The position numbers were made by a program, and so were the translations under genes. Shown piece by piece: positions 9,865 to 18,542 of a stretch of DNA of 64,000 nt. Within the stretch, counting starts at the first letter, position 1, and each line of letters starts with the position of its first letter. This DNA comes from an uncultured Bacteroides sp. (lineage in GTDB: Bacteria; Bacteroidota; Bacteroidia; Bacteroidales; Bacteroidaceae). The stretch covers positions 9,316 through 73,315 of the forward strand of contig NZ_CAJLKP010000020.1 of NCBI RefSeq assembly GCF_905207245.1. The letters are read 5' to 3'. The notes beneath the pieces were generated by a model. The model had not been told where the DNA came from. It saw nothing but the letters and a program-made list of their open reading frames with translations, and did no database searches.

Positions 9865-10530
9865 TCATTCCACCTGACGACCGTCGAAGAAGCGTACTGT
9901 GCGACTTGTCTGTTTGGCCTGTTCTTCATTGTGGGTTACCATCACGATGGTGCGTCCGTCCTCCTTATTCAACTGATGCAGTAGTTCCATTACCTCAGCA
10001 CCCATCTTAGAGTCCAGGTTACCGGTCGGCTCATCGGCGAGGATTATTTCAGGATTACCAATAATGGCACGGGCAACAGCTACACGCTGGCACTGACCAC
10101 CGGAAAGCTGTGTCGGCATGTGGCGCATACGATGGCTCAAACCCACCTTTGCCAACACCTCTTCTGCCAAACGGCGGCGTTCTTTAGCGGATACCTTTCT
10201 ATATAATAAAGGAAGTTCTACATTATCGAGTACATTCAATGAGTTAATCAAGTGGAAAGACTGGAATACAAAACCCAACTTCTTGTTACGGAAAGCAGCC
10301 AGTTCCTTATCCTTCATACCATCTGTACGGGTACCGTCAATCTCAATAATACCACTGGTAGGGGCATCCAAAAGACCTACAATATTCAACAACGTAGATT
10401 TTCCGCAACCGGAAGGCCCCATAATACTGAGGAACTCGCCTTTCTCTACTTCGAGGTTCACATTTTCCAATGCCACGGTTTCAATCTCATTCGTACGATA
10501 AATCTTGTTTATCTCAGTCAATTTAATCAT
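9865..10530 (-). CDS. ABC transporter ATP-binding protein of the LolD/MacB type
   Basis: 221 residues and the only ATPase in the locus. It has Walker A GPSGCGKSTLLN (about 39-50), Q-loop FQSFHLI (about 91), signature LSGGQCQRVAVARA (about 142), Walker B IILADEPTGNLDS (about 165) and the switch histidine in MVTHNEEQA (about 199). Length and motifs fit the stand-alone ATPases that energise FtsX-type permeases (LolD, MacB N-domain). It presumably serves all the permease pairs. It is preceded by its own sigma-54-like promoter and upstream sites, so it opens the second transcription unit. Confidence 0.96.
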   Translation of the reverse strand: MIKLTEINKIYRTNEIETVALENVNLEVEKGEFLSIMGPSGCGKSTLLNIVGLLDAPTSGIIEIDGTRTDGMKDKELAAFRNKKLGFVFQSFHLINSLNVLDNVELPLLYRKVSAKERRRLAEEVLAKVGLSHRMRHMPTQLSGGQCQRVAVARAIIGNPEIILADEPTGNLDSKMGAEVMELLHQLNKEDGRTIVMVTHNEEQAKQTSRTVRFFDGRQVE

Positions 10531-10597
10531 AATGGTAAGTATTTAATTGTTATTAATTGATTCAATTCGCTATTTATTTGTTCTTCACATATATTAG

Positions 10598-10612
10598 TCA
10601 AATGATATGCCA
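10598..10612 (-). promoter_or_regulatory. Sigma-54-like -24/-12 promoter before the ABC ATPase gene
   Basis: On the minus strand the sequence reads TGGCATATCATTTGA, matching the sigma-54 pattern TGGCAC-N5-TTGC at the invariant GG (10611-10610) and TTG of the -12 box. The GG-to-G spacing is correct. The predicted start site is near 10587, giving a leader of about 57 nt before the ATPase start at 10530. Confidence 0.75.
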
Positions 10613-10657
10613 AAAAAGACATATACTCATTATCAGCCAATTAAGTTCACAAGCATG

Positions 10658-10692
10658 TGTCCGAAAATGAACACCCTGTTCGTTTTCAGTTG
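10658..10692. promoter_or_regulatory. Paired upstream activator sites for the ATPase unit
   Basis: Two 16-bp dyads separated by CCC: TGTCCGAAAATGAACA (10658-10673) and TGTTCGTTTTCAGTTG (10677-10692). The first is a near-palindrome of the form TGTYCG-N4-YGRACA; the second is degenerate in its right half. The first dyad begins 47 bp upstream of the -24 GG, exactly as at the adaptor promoter. This is the layout expected for an NtrC-family activator. Confidence 0.7.
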
Positions 10693-10704
10693 TCCGCTCC
10701 TGTC

Positions 10705-11991
10705 CTATTCATCACGCAAAGCCTCAGCAGGCAATATCTTCGCTGCCCGGGTGACGGGTGCATAAGTGCCCAATAAAGCAATAATGAGCAGTATCACATA
10801 AGTCAGTATGCTGACTATTAAAAAATGCGTATACGGCTGATTTTGCCAATAAGCAGGATTTCCATTCTCAGTAGGATTGGCAAAGCCCACTGCATAAACA
10901 CGATGAATTGTCAATGGCAGAGATACGATAAATGCCATCGTCACCAGCAACCATGCTTCCATAAGGAACTGATTGCAGATACCTTTTTGGGTAGCCCCCA
11001 TACTTCGCATCAATCCTATGTCCTGTCTCCGCGCATTGCAACGTATCCAGAATGTGCCCACCATACCGAGGAATACACACAACAAGGCAAACCCCGCCAG
11101 TGAATATTGCAGACGCAAGGTATTCGTCACTCCACTTTCATTTTCATATTTGCGACGGATATCTGTAAAACGTCCTAACTTCGTAAAATAGAAATTACCG
11201 ACGTTGAGTTGTGGAACTACTTCCGCTTTGAAACGTTTCTCAAAAGCAGCAACATCCACATTCGGCTTTAACCGAAAAGTCACCATATACATCCACTGAA
11301 TCCAACTGTGACTTTCAATTTTGCCTCTTACCTGTATCAGCAAATTACCCGGTTGTTCATTAATCCGGTGTTTATAGTCCTGCAACACTCCCATCACCTC
11401 ATGGAAAGTACTATCACCATATCTCACTTTCTTGCCTACTGCATCCGTGGTGCCAAAAAGCTCCTCTGCCATACGTTCGGAGACAAATACTCCCTCTCGG
11501 GCGGCACAATCTTCGGGCAAAGACATTACCTGCCCATTCTTAGCATCCTTCATGCCAAATGTGCGAAATACATCGCCACCTTCTGTCTGTATGAATTGGT
11601 AATATTGCGAATGCACCTTCAATGTGTCATTAAAGTATTGTCCGCCATTCCACGAATTACAATTTGGAAAACTTGCATTAGTCACCAAGGCAAAACTTTC
11701 CACTTCGGGACAGTTCTTCACCAGACGGGTGATGCGATACAGGTTTTCCTGTTTGATGGCAGTACTGTCCTGCGTCTTGTCATAGTTGCCATGCTGTTCG
11801 TCATAGTAGTCCATATAAAGAGCGTATGCCCGTTCCTCATCATAGCCGGGAGCAATAGCGAGATTAGACGTCAACACATAAATAGGATCAATTACCGTCC
11901 AGAGGAAAAAGCTCACGATAACCAGTTCTACAAATATCCATCCATTCTGCCGACGTTGATTCCATAGCTGGTGTCTTATTATCTTCATCAT
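10705..11991 (-). CDS. Type B FtsX/MacB-like ABC permease (pair 3)
   Basis: 428 residues, the last gene of the adaptor-led unit. The N-terminus LWNQRRQNGWIFVELVIVSF is followed by a periplasmic domain opening with PGYDEERAYALYM. The loop is more divergent than in other type B copies (RRQDIGLMRSMGATQKG), and EAWLLV replaces the EGLLLL motif. It ends LPAEALRDE. The activator sites of the next unit begin only 12 bp beyond its stop. Confidence 0.91.
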   Translation of the reverse strand: MMKIIRHQLWNQRRQNGWIFVELVIVSFFLWTVIDPIYVLTSNLAIAPGYDEERAYALYMDYYDEQHGNYDKTQDSTAIKQENLYRITRLVKNCPEVESFALVTNASFPNCNSWNGGQYFNDTLKVHSQYYQFIQTEGGDVFRTFGMKDAKNGQVMSLPEDCAAREGVFVSERMAEELFGTTDAVGKKVRYGDSTFHEVMGVLQDYKHRINEQPGNLLIQVRGKIESHSWIQWMYMVTFRLKPNVDVAAFEKRFKAEVVPQLNVGNFYFTKLGRFTDIRRKYENESGVTNTLRLQYSLAGFALLCVFLGMVGTFWIRCNARRQDIGLMRSMGATQKGICNQFLMEAWLLVTMAFIVSLPLTIHRVYAVGFANPTENGNPAYWQNQPYTHFLIVSILTYVILLIIALLGTYAPVTRAAKILPAEALRDE

Positions 11992-11997
11992 AGCATA

Positions 11998-13287
11998 TTA
12001 ACGTTTAGAGTTCAACGATTGAATAATAGTACGGCGCAATGCCCATACCGCAGGAATAAGCGCGGATATGAGATTAAGCAACACACAAAGTCCGAATGCC
12101 GTACAGAAAACCATCGGATTGAAAAGCATCTCGAATGAAAGGAAAGGAGTCTTCTCAACATCCGTATAACTGTCAAAAAGGGTCAGTATCCAATCGCTTG
12201 CCGTCAGCACAATCAGATAAGAAATCAGCAGGCCGAGCAAACCGCCGATGCAGGTAAGCAGAAGATTTTCCCACAGCACTTGTCCGATAAGACTTCCGTT
12301 AGTTGCACCATAAGTTTTGCGTACACCCAACTCAGCAAGTCGTTCATCCATACGCGAAGACATCATACCGCTCAGGTTCATGGCAGGAATGAAGAGCAGG
12401 GCAAGCAACATATAAAGATATACTCTCAACTCTGCTGCCAAGTCAGGAGCTCCGCAAGAATTCACCCGGAATGTACTGGTCCAGTAATCATCGGGTTGAT
12501 CCATAAGGTCGTTCATATATTTAGGAGCTGCAAGATTAAACTTCCTGAACACCTCACGTACTTCTTCTTTCAGGGCTTCTTTATCCGTAGCAATAGGAGC
12601 CGTCATGTATATTTGCGTATTACCTACCAATTTTCCGGTATTGTCTGATACAATCCAGGAATTAAGCGTTATCGGCATCCACAAATCGCCAACGGAAGAA
12701 GGTGTAGCGGCAGAAACATCCTCAACTACACCGCAAATCCGGTATTCCTGCGCATCCATCTTAAAACGTCTGCCTACCACATCATCCGCAGCAAACAACC
12801 GCCTTGCCAAACTTACCGGAACAACCACTTCCCTGCGTTTTGCATCGACATCTGCTTGTGTGAAAGGCTTGCCGTACAGGAAACGAAATGTAAAGACCTG
12901 CCAAAATCCTGCATCCGTATAAAGCGGAGCGATACCGACAGGTTCATTGTTATCCGGAATTTCCACATAATTTTCGCGATAGTTACTTGATGTGGCACCG
13001 ATAGCATCCAGGTGTGGCAAATCTTGCAACATTTTCACTACATCGTAACTGACACCGGAGCAGTTCCAACTCTTGTCATCATTCTTGGGATAAGATTTCA
13101 TCATTTTCAGCACTATCATCCGGTCACGGTTATACTCCGGATATATAGCTGCAAACTTTACATAGAAGATGATAAACATTGTCATGGTGAGAGCTATTGA
13201 AAGCCCTGTACCCACCACATAGATACTGGTAAAGAGACGATGCTGCTTTATCAGCGTCCAAGCTTGTTTCAGATAAAGTTTAATCAT
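11998..13287 (-). CDS. Type A FtsX/MacB-like ABC permease (pair 3)
   Basis: 429 residues starting MIKLYLKQAWTLIKQHRLFT. Helix 1 is followed by PEYNRDRMIVLKMMKS, then a periplasmic domain with LYGKPFTQADVDAKRREVVV. The loop is AELGVRKTYGATNGSLIGQV followed by WENLLLT. It ends IIQSLNSKR. It shares WENLLLT and a lysine-arginine end with the copy at 14607, so these two are nearest paralogs. The type B partner starts 6 bp after its stop. Confidence 0.91.
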   Translation of the reverse strand: MIKLYLKQAWTLIKQHRLFTSIYVVGTGLSIALTMTMFIIFYVKFAAIYPEYNRDRMIVLKMMKSYPKNDDKSWNCSGVSYDVVKMLQDLPHLDAIGATSSNYRENYVEIPDNNEPVGIAPLYTDAGFWQVFTFRFLYGKPFTQADVDAKRREVVVPVSLARRLFAADDVVGRRFKMDAQEYRICGVVEDVSAATPSSVGDLWMPITLNSWIVSDNTGKLVGNTQIYMTAPIATDKEALKEEVREVFRKFNLAAPKYMNDLMDQPDDYWTSTFRVNSCGAPDLAAELRVYLYMLLALLFIPAMNLSGMMSSRMDERLAELGVRKTYGATNGSLIGQVLWENLLLTCIGGLLGLLISYLIVLTASDWILTLFDSYTDVEKTPFLSFEMLFNPMVFCTAFGLCVLLNLISALIPAVWALRRTIIQSLNSKR

Positions 13288-13305
13288 AGTACAGTCATAT
13301 TTTTA

Positions 13306-14601
13306 TTATTCGTCACGTAATGCCTCTGTTGGTGGGATACGGCTAATCTTGCGGGCAGGAATATAAATCCCGATCAATACCACTGCCAACAGGATAAAGA
13401 AAACGATGAATGACACGATGAGGAAATGCTGCGTGAAATCCATGATCCAACATTCATCAATAACCTGACTCCAGTTGTTACCTCTTTCCAGTCCTTCTTT
13501 GACAGCATATTGCAAATAAAGCAAACAGCCTGTCAATACAGCTACAAACGTCAGCACTATTCCTTCACCCATCAACAAGCGGACAATATATCCCGGCGTA
13601 CCGCCAAAGGAAAGCATAACTCCCACTTCTTCGCGGCGAGTGCGTGTCTGTAGCCAGAAAGTACCGATAACACCCAAGCAAAGATTAATTAAAAAGAATG
13701 CCGCCATTGCCAGATTACGACGATACATCGGTGTAACATCATAAGACTCATTTTTCGTTATCAATGCTTCATAAGACCGAACGTTACGGGCAAAAAGATT
13801 ACCGGCCCGCAACTCTTTCACCATCCACGGTTGAAAATCATGCAAGAAACGCTTCATACTCACATTCTCTTTCAGACGAAGCAATATCCGCATATCATCG
13901 TAAGCATCTTCCATATCGATAGATATCAAAGGACGGAAAATGACAGGAGCCGGACGGGAATCGCTGGTTGCCTTAAAGTTTTCCACTACACCGATGACCG
14001 GTGAATAAATTGTATCGTTCCCCTCTTTTGACCAACAACGCTTATTACCCGCATTTTTAGTATGGAACAAATGTTCAGCCGTATTTTCAGTCATTACGAT
14101 GTCATCTTCCGTATAGTCATAATCCGATAATTCCGCAGGTGTTCTGCCTTGTCCGGAGCGAAAGCCATAAGTTTCGAAGAAATTCGTATGAGGTATAAAC
14201 TCCATAATCATTACCGGCAAATCCAAGGTATCACCTTCCGCACGGATAGATGTATTGGCATTCCCCGTCGAATTGGGATAAGCGAAACCCAATACCGGAG
14301 CAGCTGATTCTATGCCAGGATAGTCCTTTACCAATTGTGTCAGATTGAAGTAAGATTTCATAATCATGGCCGAATCCTCAGCCTCTTCATCATAACCGGG
14401 AGCTTGTGGCTGCAAGGTACTGAGAGTAACAAGACAAAGGCGGTCAGTATCATAACCCAAAGGAATACTACGGTCATACGTCATCACGATAACCGGATCA
14501 AGGATAATCCACGTAACAATACTGACCAGAATCAATTCCGCCAGTAACCAGCCATTGCGGCGACGGCGTGCCCACAGGTTCTTTAATATAAGTTTCAGCA
14601 T
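13306..14601 (-). CDS. Type B FtsX/MacB-like ABC permease (pair 2)
   Basis: 431 residues. It starts MLKLILKNLWARRRRNGWLL, an unusually arginine-rich cytoplasmic end. The periplasmic domain begins LGYDTDRLCLVTL. The FtsX loop is RREEVGVMLSFGGTPGY, in which the usual LRxAxG is altered to MLSFGG. It ends PPTEALRDE instead of PAEALRDE. It follows its type A partner after 5 bp. Confidence 0.91.
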   Translation of the reverse strand: MLKLILKNLWARRRRNGWLLAELILVSIVTWIILDPVIVMTYDRSIPLGYDTDRLCLVTLSTLQPQAPGYDEEAEDSAMIMKSYFNLTQLVKDYPGIESAAPVLGFAYPNSTGNANTSIRAEGDTLDLPVMIMEFIPHTNFFETYGFRSGQGRTPAELSDYDYTEDDIVMTENTAEHLFHTKNAGNKRCWSKEGNDTIYSPVIGVVENFKATSDSRPAPVIFRPLISIDMEDAYDDMRILLRLKENVSMKRFLHDFQPWMVKELRAGNLFARNVRSYEALITKNESYDVTPMYRRNLAMAAFFLINLCLGVIGTFWLQTRTRREEVGVMLSFGGTPGYIVRLLMGEGIVLTFVAVLTGCLLYLQYAVKEGLERGNNWSQVIDECWIMDFTQHFLIVSFIVFFILLAVVLIGIYIPARKISRIPPTEALRDE

Positions 14602-14606
14602 AGTCT

Positions 14607-15923
14607 TTATCTTTTTTCATTCAATGAATACACAATCGGCTTCCGCAGTGCATACCATGCCGGAATCAATGCTGATAATAAATTCAGCAAGATACAGAAC
14701 AAAAGAGCGACAGCAAATACCACCGGGGCAAACAGCACCTCACCGGAAACCATCACATTCACTCCTTCCGGAACCGGTTCGGCCCAGTCTTCCAATATCA
14801 TAAATACCCACTCACGACAAGTATACAGAGCGAACCACGCCAACAATAATCCCAATACACCACCCAACAACGTCAATAAGAGATTCTCCCACATCACTTG
14901 TGAAAGCAATCCGTCACGGCCGGCACCGAATGACTTACGCACTCCCATTTCCGACAAGCGGCTTTCCATACGGCTCGCTATCATTCCGCTCAAATTCAAG
15001 GCAGGAACCAGCAGGAGCACCAGCAATATCAAAAGAAGATAGCGTATCTGTGCCCATACACCAGTAGTCATACTAGGATAAGGTTTAAACAATCGCTGCA
15101 AATGGGAAGTAGGTTGTTCCCAAAGATTCACCTGCCATTCATCCGCATGCAACAGATTTTCCTTACGGACAATTTCCTGAATTTCGGCACGCAACGCTTC
15201 GGCTTGCGCATCGTCCTTTACAAGAAAAGTAACGCCAAATGCACCTAGATAAGGTATTCCATAATTGGAGTCACGATATTTAGGAATTACACTATAAGGA
15301 ATATAGACTTGCGCATAAGAATCCGAAGTCAGGTAACTTGCACTACGCACAACACCACAAACGCGATAATTGACATAATCCAAACTGAATGAGCGTCCCA
15401 CCACACCTTCGGCCGTGTCAAACAGACGACGGGCCAGTTCTTCTGTTATGACAGCCGTACAGATACCGCTTTCAAGATCGGACGTAGTAAAAGGCTTACC
15501 TTCCGAAAAATAAAATGGATAGATGCGAAAGAAATTCGGGTCAACCAACTTTAAACTTACTGTAAAATCTCCACTGCGGTCGGCCGGTTGAATATAATTG
15601 TCATCTGACCTGTTATTCATGAAACCTGAAATAACCTCAGCATTCTTCAATGGATAAAACCACTCTTGCAATGCCTGATAGGAAACAGCCCATTGAAAAG
15701 TCTGCTTATTTGGCTCCACTCCTTTTTGAAATCTTGCAGAAGTCAGATAAAGCGTTTGCATGCGATTCACTTCCGGATAAACCGGGGCCACTTTGACATA
15801 GTAAATCACAGCCACAATCATAGTCATAGCAATAGCCAGACCTGTACCAACTATATAAAGGGTACTGAAAAGCGGATTCTGCTTCAACAAGACCCACGCC
15901 TGCTTCAAATAGATTTTTATCAT
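14607..15923 (-). CDS. Type A FtsX/MacB-like ABC permease (pair 2)
   Basis: 438 residues, the longest copy. The start MIKIYLKQAWVLLKQNPLFS matches the copy at 11998. The loop is SEMGVRKSFGAGRDGLLSQV, followed by WENLLLTLLGG. A loop between the last two helices (about 375-395) carries an acidic insert, DWAEPVPEG. It ends KPIVYSLNEKR. It lies 21 bp after the preceding type B stop. Confidence 0.91.
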   Translation of the reverse strand: MIKIYLKQAWVLLKQNPLFSTLYIVGTGLAIAMTMIVAVIYYVKVAPVYPEVNRMQTLYLTSARFQKGVEPNKQTFQWAVSYQALQEWFYPLKNAEVISGFMNNRSDDNYIQPADRSGDFTVSLKLVDPNFFRIYPFYFSEGKPFTTSDLESGICTAVITEELARRLFDTAEGVVGRSFSLDYVNYRVCGVVRSASYLTSDSYAQVYIPYSVIPKYRDSNYGIPYLGAFGVTFLVKDDAQAEALRAEIQEIVRKENLLHADEWQVNLWEQPTSHLQRLFKPYPSMTTGVWAQIRYLLLILLVLLLVPALNLSGMIASRMESRLSEMGVRKSFGAGRDGLLSQVMWENLLLTLLGGVLGLLLAWFALYTCREWVFMILEDWAEPVPEGVNVMVSGEVLFAPVVFAVALLFCILLNLLSALIPAWYALRKPIVYSLNEKR

Positions 15924-15944
15924 CCCTGAATATATTACGTTTGT

Positions 15945-17204
15945 TTATTCGTGATGCAATGCTTCAGCCGGTTGCTCTTTCATAATCCAGCGTGCCGGCA
16001 CTGCAATGCCCAACATAATCATCGCTGCCAAAATTCCCAATGAAATAGCAAATTCTACAATCCAGCGACCTGCCGTATAAGGAACTTCCGCACTCAGTAA
16101 ATCCATATGGCGAAAGTTAAGTACAATAATAACTATAGGAACCAAAGCCAGCAACAGAATCAATAAGCCCTCCGCATTGAGCCAAGATACAACCCTTCCC
16201 TTTGATGCGCCGACAGCCATACGCAATCCCGTTTCCGAACGGCGTGCCTGCGTACGCATCCAGAAAGTCCCGGTAACGCCGAAAAATACATTCAACAATA
16301 GGAAGGCTACAATGAGTTGTACCATTTGCCAATCCGTTATCACATAATCTATACGGTCGGCACGCATTTCTTCGAAACCTGTTACGGCATTTACATAGAT
16401 ATTGCCGGACGTCAACCGTTCACCCAAAGAGGCAAGCCATTCTTCCATCTCAGCCTGTGTCATATCACGCTTCATGCGTAGCGAATATTCCAATGAAGAA
16501 GGACGATACCACTCGAAAAGCTCCTCCATCGTAGAACCGGAAGCTTTGATATAAAACGTGGGAGTAGCCGGTTCAAAATCATTCTCACGAATAGTAGGGG
16601 CAACAGCCAGCACAGGCGTCCCGTCCAATTCGCCGGTATTTACCAACCGACCACGCGGTTCCTTCCCACCGAAAAACTTCTGCGCTACCTTCTCCGTCAG
16701 GATAACCTCGTCTTTTGCTGGATTTTCCAGTTCGCGGATATGTTTTCCATTCACGTCATGAATGCCGAAAACTTCAAAGAAACCGGCATCACCCAGTTGG
16801 CGGTGCAAAGATTCCGAATAAGCATTGACGCTATCCGCACCTGCCGGTTCAACGCTCGTCCACGAATTGCCCTGACTGTATGGGCAACTGTAAAAGCTAC
16901 ATCCCACAGCTTCCACCTCACCGGTATTCATCAACCGCCGGGTCAGTTCCGTGATGCGTTCCCAACATTTGGCTCCACGTTCATCCTCGCCTGTATAACC
17001 TTCGTTACCGGGTTCCGTTTCCTCTAAATGAAGCCGCCAGCAACGATCAATGTTATAACCTAAAGGCTCATTATAAAGAGTATATTTGCTGTAACCGGCA
17101 TCCGTAATCATAAAGATAGCCAGCAGAACCAATGTCAGTTCGGCAAATATCCAGCCATTCTGTTTGCGCTGGTTCCATATCAGGGTGATGAGATGACGTA
17201 TCAT
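15945..17204 (-). CDS. Type B FtsX/MacB-like ABC permease (pair 1)
   Basis: 419 residues and a good reference for type B. It has a basic cytoplasmic N-terminus (WNQRKQNGW), helix 1 at about 20-38, and the periplasmic core entry PLGYNIDRCWRLH. A conserved segment follows in which the partner-like motif GEVEAVGCSFYSCPYSQGNS resembles PEVEAVSLSQNSYPY in other copies. Three C-terminal helices carry RRSETGLRMAVGAS and AEGLLIL. The C-terminus is PAEALHHE. The start codon is only 3 bp beyond the stop of its type A partner, which argues for coupled translation and a 1:1 complex. Confidence 0.92.
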   Translation of the reverse strand: MIRHLITLIWNQRKQNGWIFAELTLVLLAIFMITDAGYSKYTLYNEPLGYNIDRCWRLHLEETEPGNEGYTGEDERGAKCWERITELTRRLMNTGEVEAVGCSFYSCPYSQGNSWTSVEPAGADSVNAYSESLHRQLGDAGFFEVFGIHDVNGKHIRELENPAKDEVILTEKVAQKFFGGKEPRGRLVNTGELDGTPVLAVAPTIRENDFEPATPTFYIKASGSTMEELFEWYRPSSLEYSLRMKRDMTQAEMEEWLASLGERLTSGNIYVNAVTGFEEMRADRIDYVITDWQMVQLIVAFLLLNVFFGVTGTFWMRTQARRSETGLRMAVGASKGRVVSWLNAEGLLILLLALVPIVIIVLNFRHMDLLSAEVPYTAGRWIVEFAISLGILAAMIMLGIAVPARWIMKEQPAEALHHE

Positions 17205-17207
17205 GGG

Positions 17208-18479
17208 TTATTCTTGATTATTCAACGATTTAACAATGTTATACTTTCCGGCACGCCAGGCAGGAATACCGGCACACAGCAGGTTCAGCAGGAAGATGAA
17301 AAGCAAAGTTACCAGAAACGTTTCCGGACGTACTAGCATCTCTACATTGAATTCCGTACCCGATGGGAAAAAGATGTCGCGCGTCAGCAACAATACACCA
17401 ATGGAAAGCACCAATCCGAATATGCCGCCAATAAAAGTGATAATGAGATTTTCATCGATAACCTGACGGAAAACATTACCCGCAGTTGCTCCAAATGCTT
17501 TGCGGACTCCTATCTCTGCACGCCGCTTACGAAAGTTAGTCAGCGTTATACCAATCATGTTGAGCGCCGGAAGCAATAACAGGAAAAATACGAAACTGCC
17601 TTGCCGCAAAAACCAATTGCCATAGGGGATATCATTAACAAAACCATTATTATTGGTAACCACCAAGTCCAGGTTACTCATCGGCCCGTTAAAGAAGCTG
17701 ACGCCATATTCCGACGTATTCGCATTCAATTGTTTTGCGGCCTTTTCCACTTCCGCACGAATAGCGGTAAAATCGTCGGTACTATGTGCCAGCATCACAA
17801 TATTAAAAGACCCCACCAGTGCCTCATAAGCATTGGCAACCGTTTCTGTGCCGGCACTGGAATTATAAGGCAACCATACATCCGAATAAGCATAACGAGC
17901 AGTGCGGGGCACATTCTTCACAACACCGCATACCGTATATTCTGTACGATTGATAAGTAGCCGTTGACCCTGCGCCTCTGTTTTCCCAAAAAGTCGGCGT
18001 GCCAGTTTCTCACTGATAACTGCTTTGCGGATGCCGCTTTCATTGTCTTCATAGGTAAAAGGAGTACCATCTAAAAATGTATAATCGAATATTTTCCAGA
18101 AGCGGTCGTCTGTATAAGTAGCCCGATATTTGGTAAAGGTACGCTTGGCAACCGAACTGACGGACACCGTGTTACGGGCATAGCCACTCACCTCCTGCGG
18201 AGTCTTCAGATTATAGAAAAGCTCGCGTACCACCCGTTTTCCCATTCCGCCATTGTTCCAGTTTCCATCATTACTCTTCATGAAAGCACGAGTTGCAATG
18301 ATGTGCAACATCCGTCCGCGCTCCGTCTCCGGTGCATATTCAGCCAGACGCACCTGTATCACAAGAATAATCATCATTACAGCAGTAATGGCCAATGCCG
18401 TTCCTGCAATAGAAAGCCCGCTAACCAGCGGATTTTCTTTCAGCAGGCTCCACGCTTGCTTTAAATATATCCTTAACAT
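17208..18479 (-). CDS. Type A FtsX/MacB-like ABC permease (pair 1)
   Basis: 423 residues from MLRIYLKQAWSLLKENPLVS. An in-frame ATG 11 codons upstream (18512) would add a non-conserved stretch, so I reject it. As the first permease after the adaptor it is a reference for type A: helix 1 at about 18-42, a periplasmic domain with NxxRxR-like and DGTPFTYED segments, and three C-terminal helices. The loop is AEIGVRKAFGATAGNVFRQV with DENL next. It ends IVKSLNNQE. Type A endings differ from the PAEALxDE of type B, so each pair is a heterodimer candidate. Confidence 0.92.
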   Translation of the reverse strand: MLRIYLKQAWSLLKENPLVSGLSIAGTALAITAVMMIILVIQVRLAEYAPETERGRMLHIIATRAFMKSNDGNWNNGGMGKRVVRELFYNLKTPQEVSGYARNTVSVSSVAKRTFTKYRATYTDDRFWKIFDYTFLDGTPFTYEDNESGIRKAVISEKLARRLFGKTEAQGQRLLINRTEYTVCGVVKNVPRTARYAYSDVWLPYNSSAGTETVANAYEALVGSFNIVMLAHSTDDFTAIRAEVEKAAKQLNANTSEYGVSFFNGPMSNLDLVVTNNNGFVNDIPYGNWFLRQGSFVFFLLLLPALNMIGITLTNFRKRRAEIGVRKAFGATAGNVFRQVIDENLIITFIGGIFGLVLSIGVLLLTRDIFFPSGTEFNVEMLVRPETFLVTLLFIFLLNLLCAGIPAWRAGKYNIVKSLNNQE

Positions 18480-18511
18480 ATCTTTCTTATTTTCAATTAC
18501 TCCGAAAGGCA

Positions 18512-18542
18512 CTTGTTACTTGTAGCCCGTAGCTCGTAGCTA
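18512..18542. repeat. GTAGCTTG-family repeat, half element
   Basis: Short direct repeats TTGTTACTTGTAGCCCGTAG and CTCGTAGCTA overlap the stop codon of the adaptor gene. The same words occur at 41014-41101, 42719-42750 and 45492-45568. Here only one arm is present. Confidence 0.7.

Noticed and set aside
18480..18512. Upstream start of the first type A permease
   Set aside because: The 11 extra residues do not match any of the six other type A copies, which all start at the MxxxYLKQAW position.
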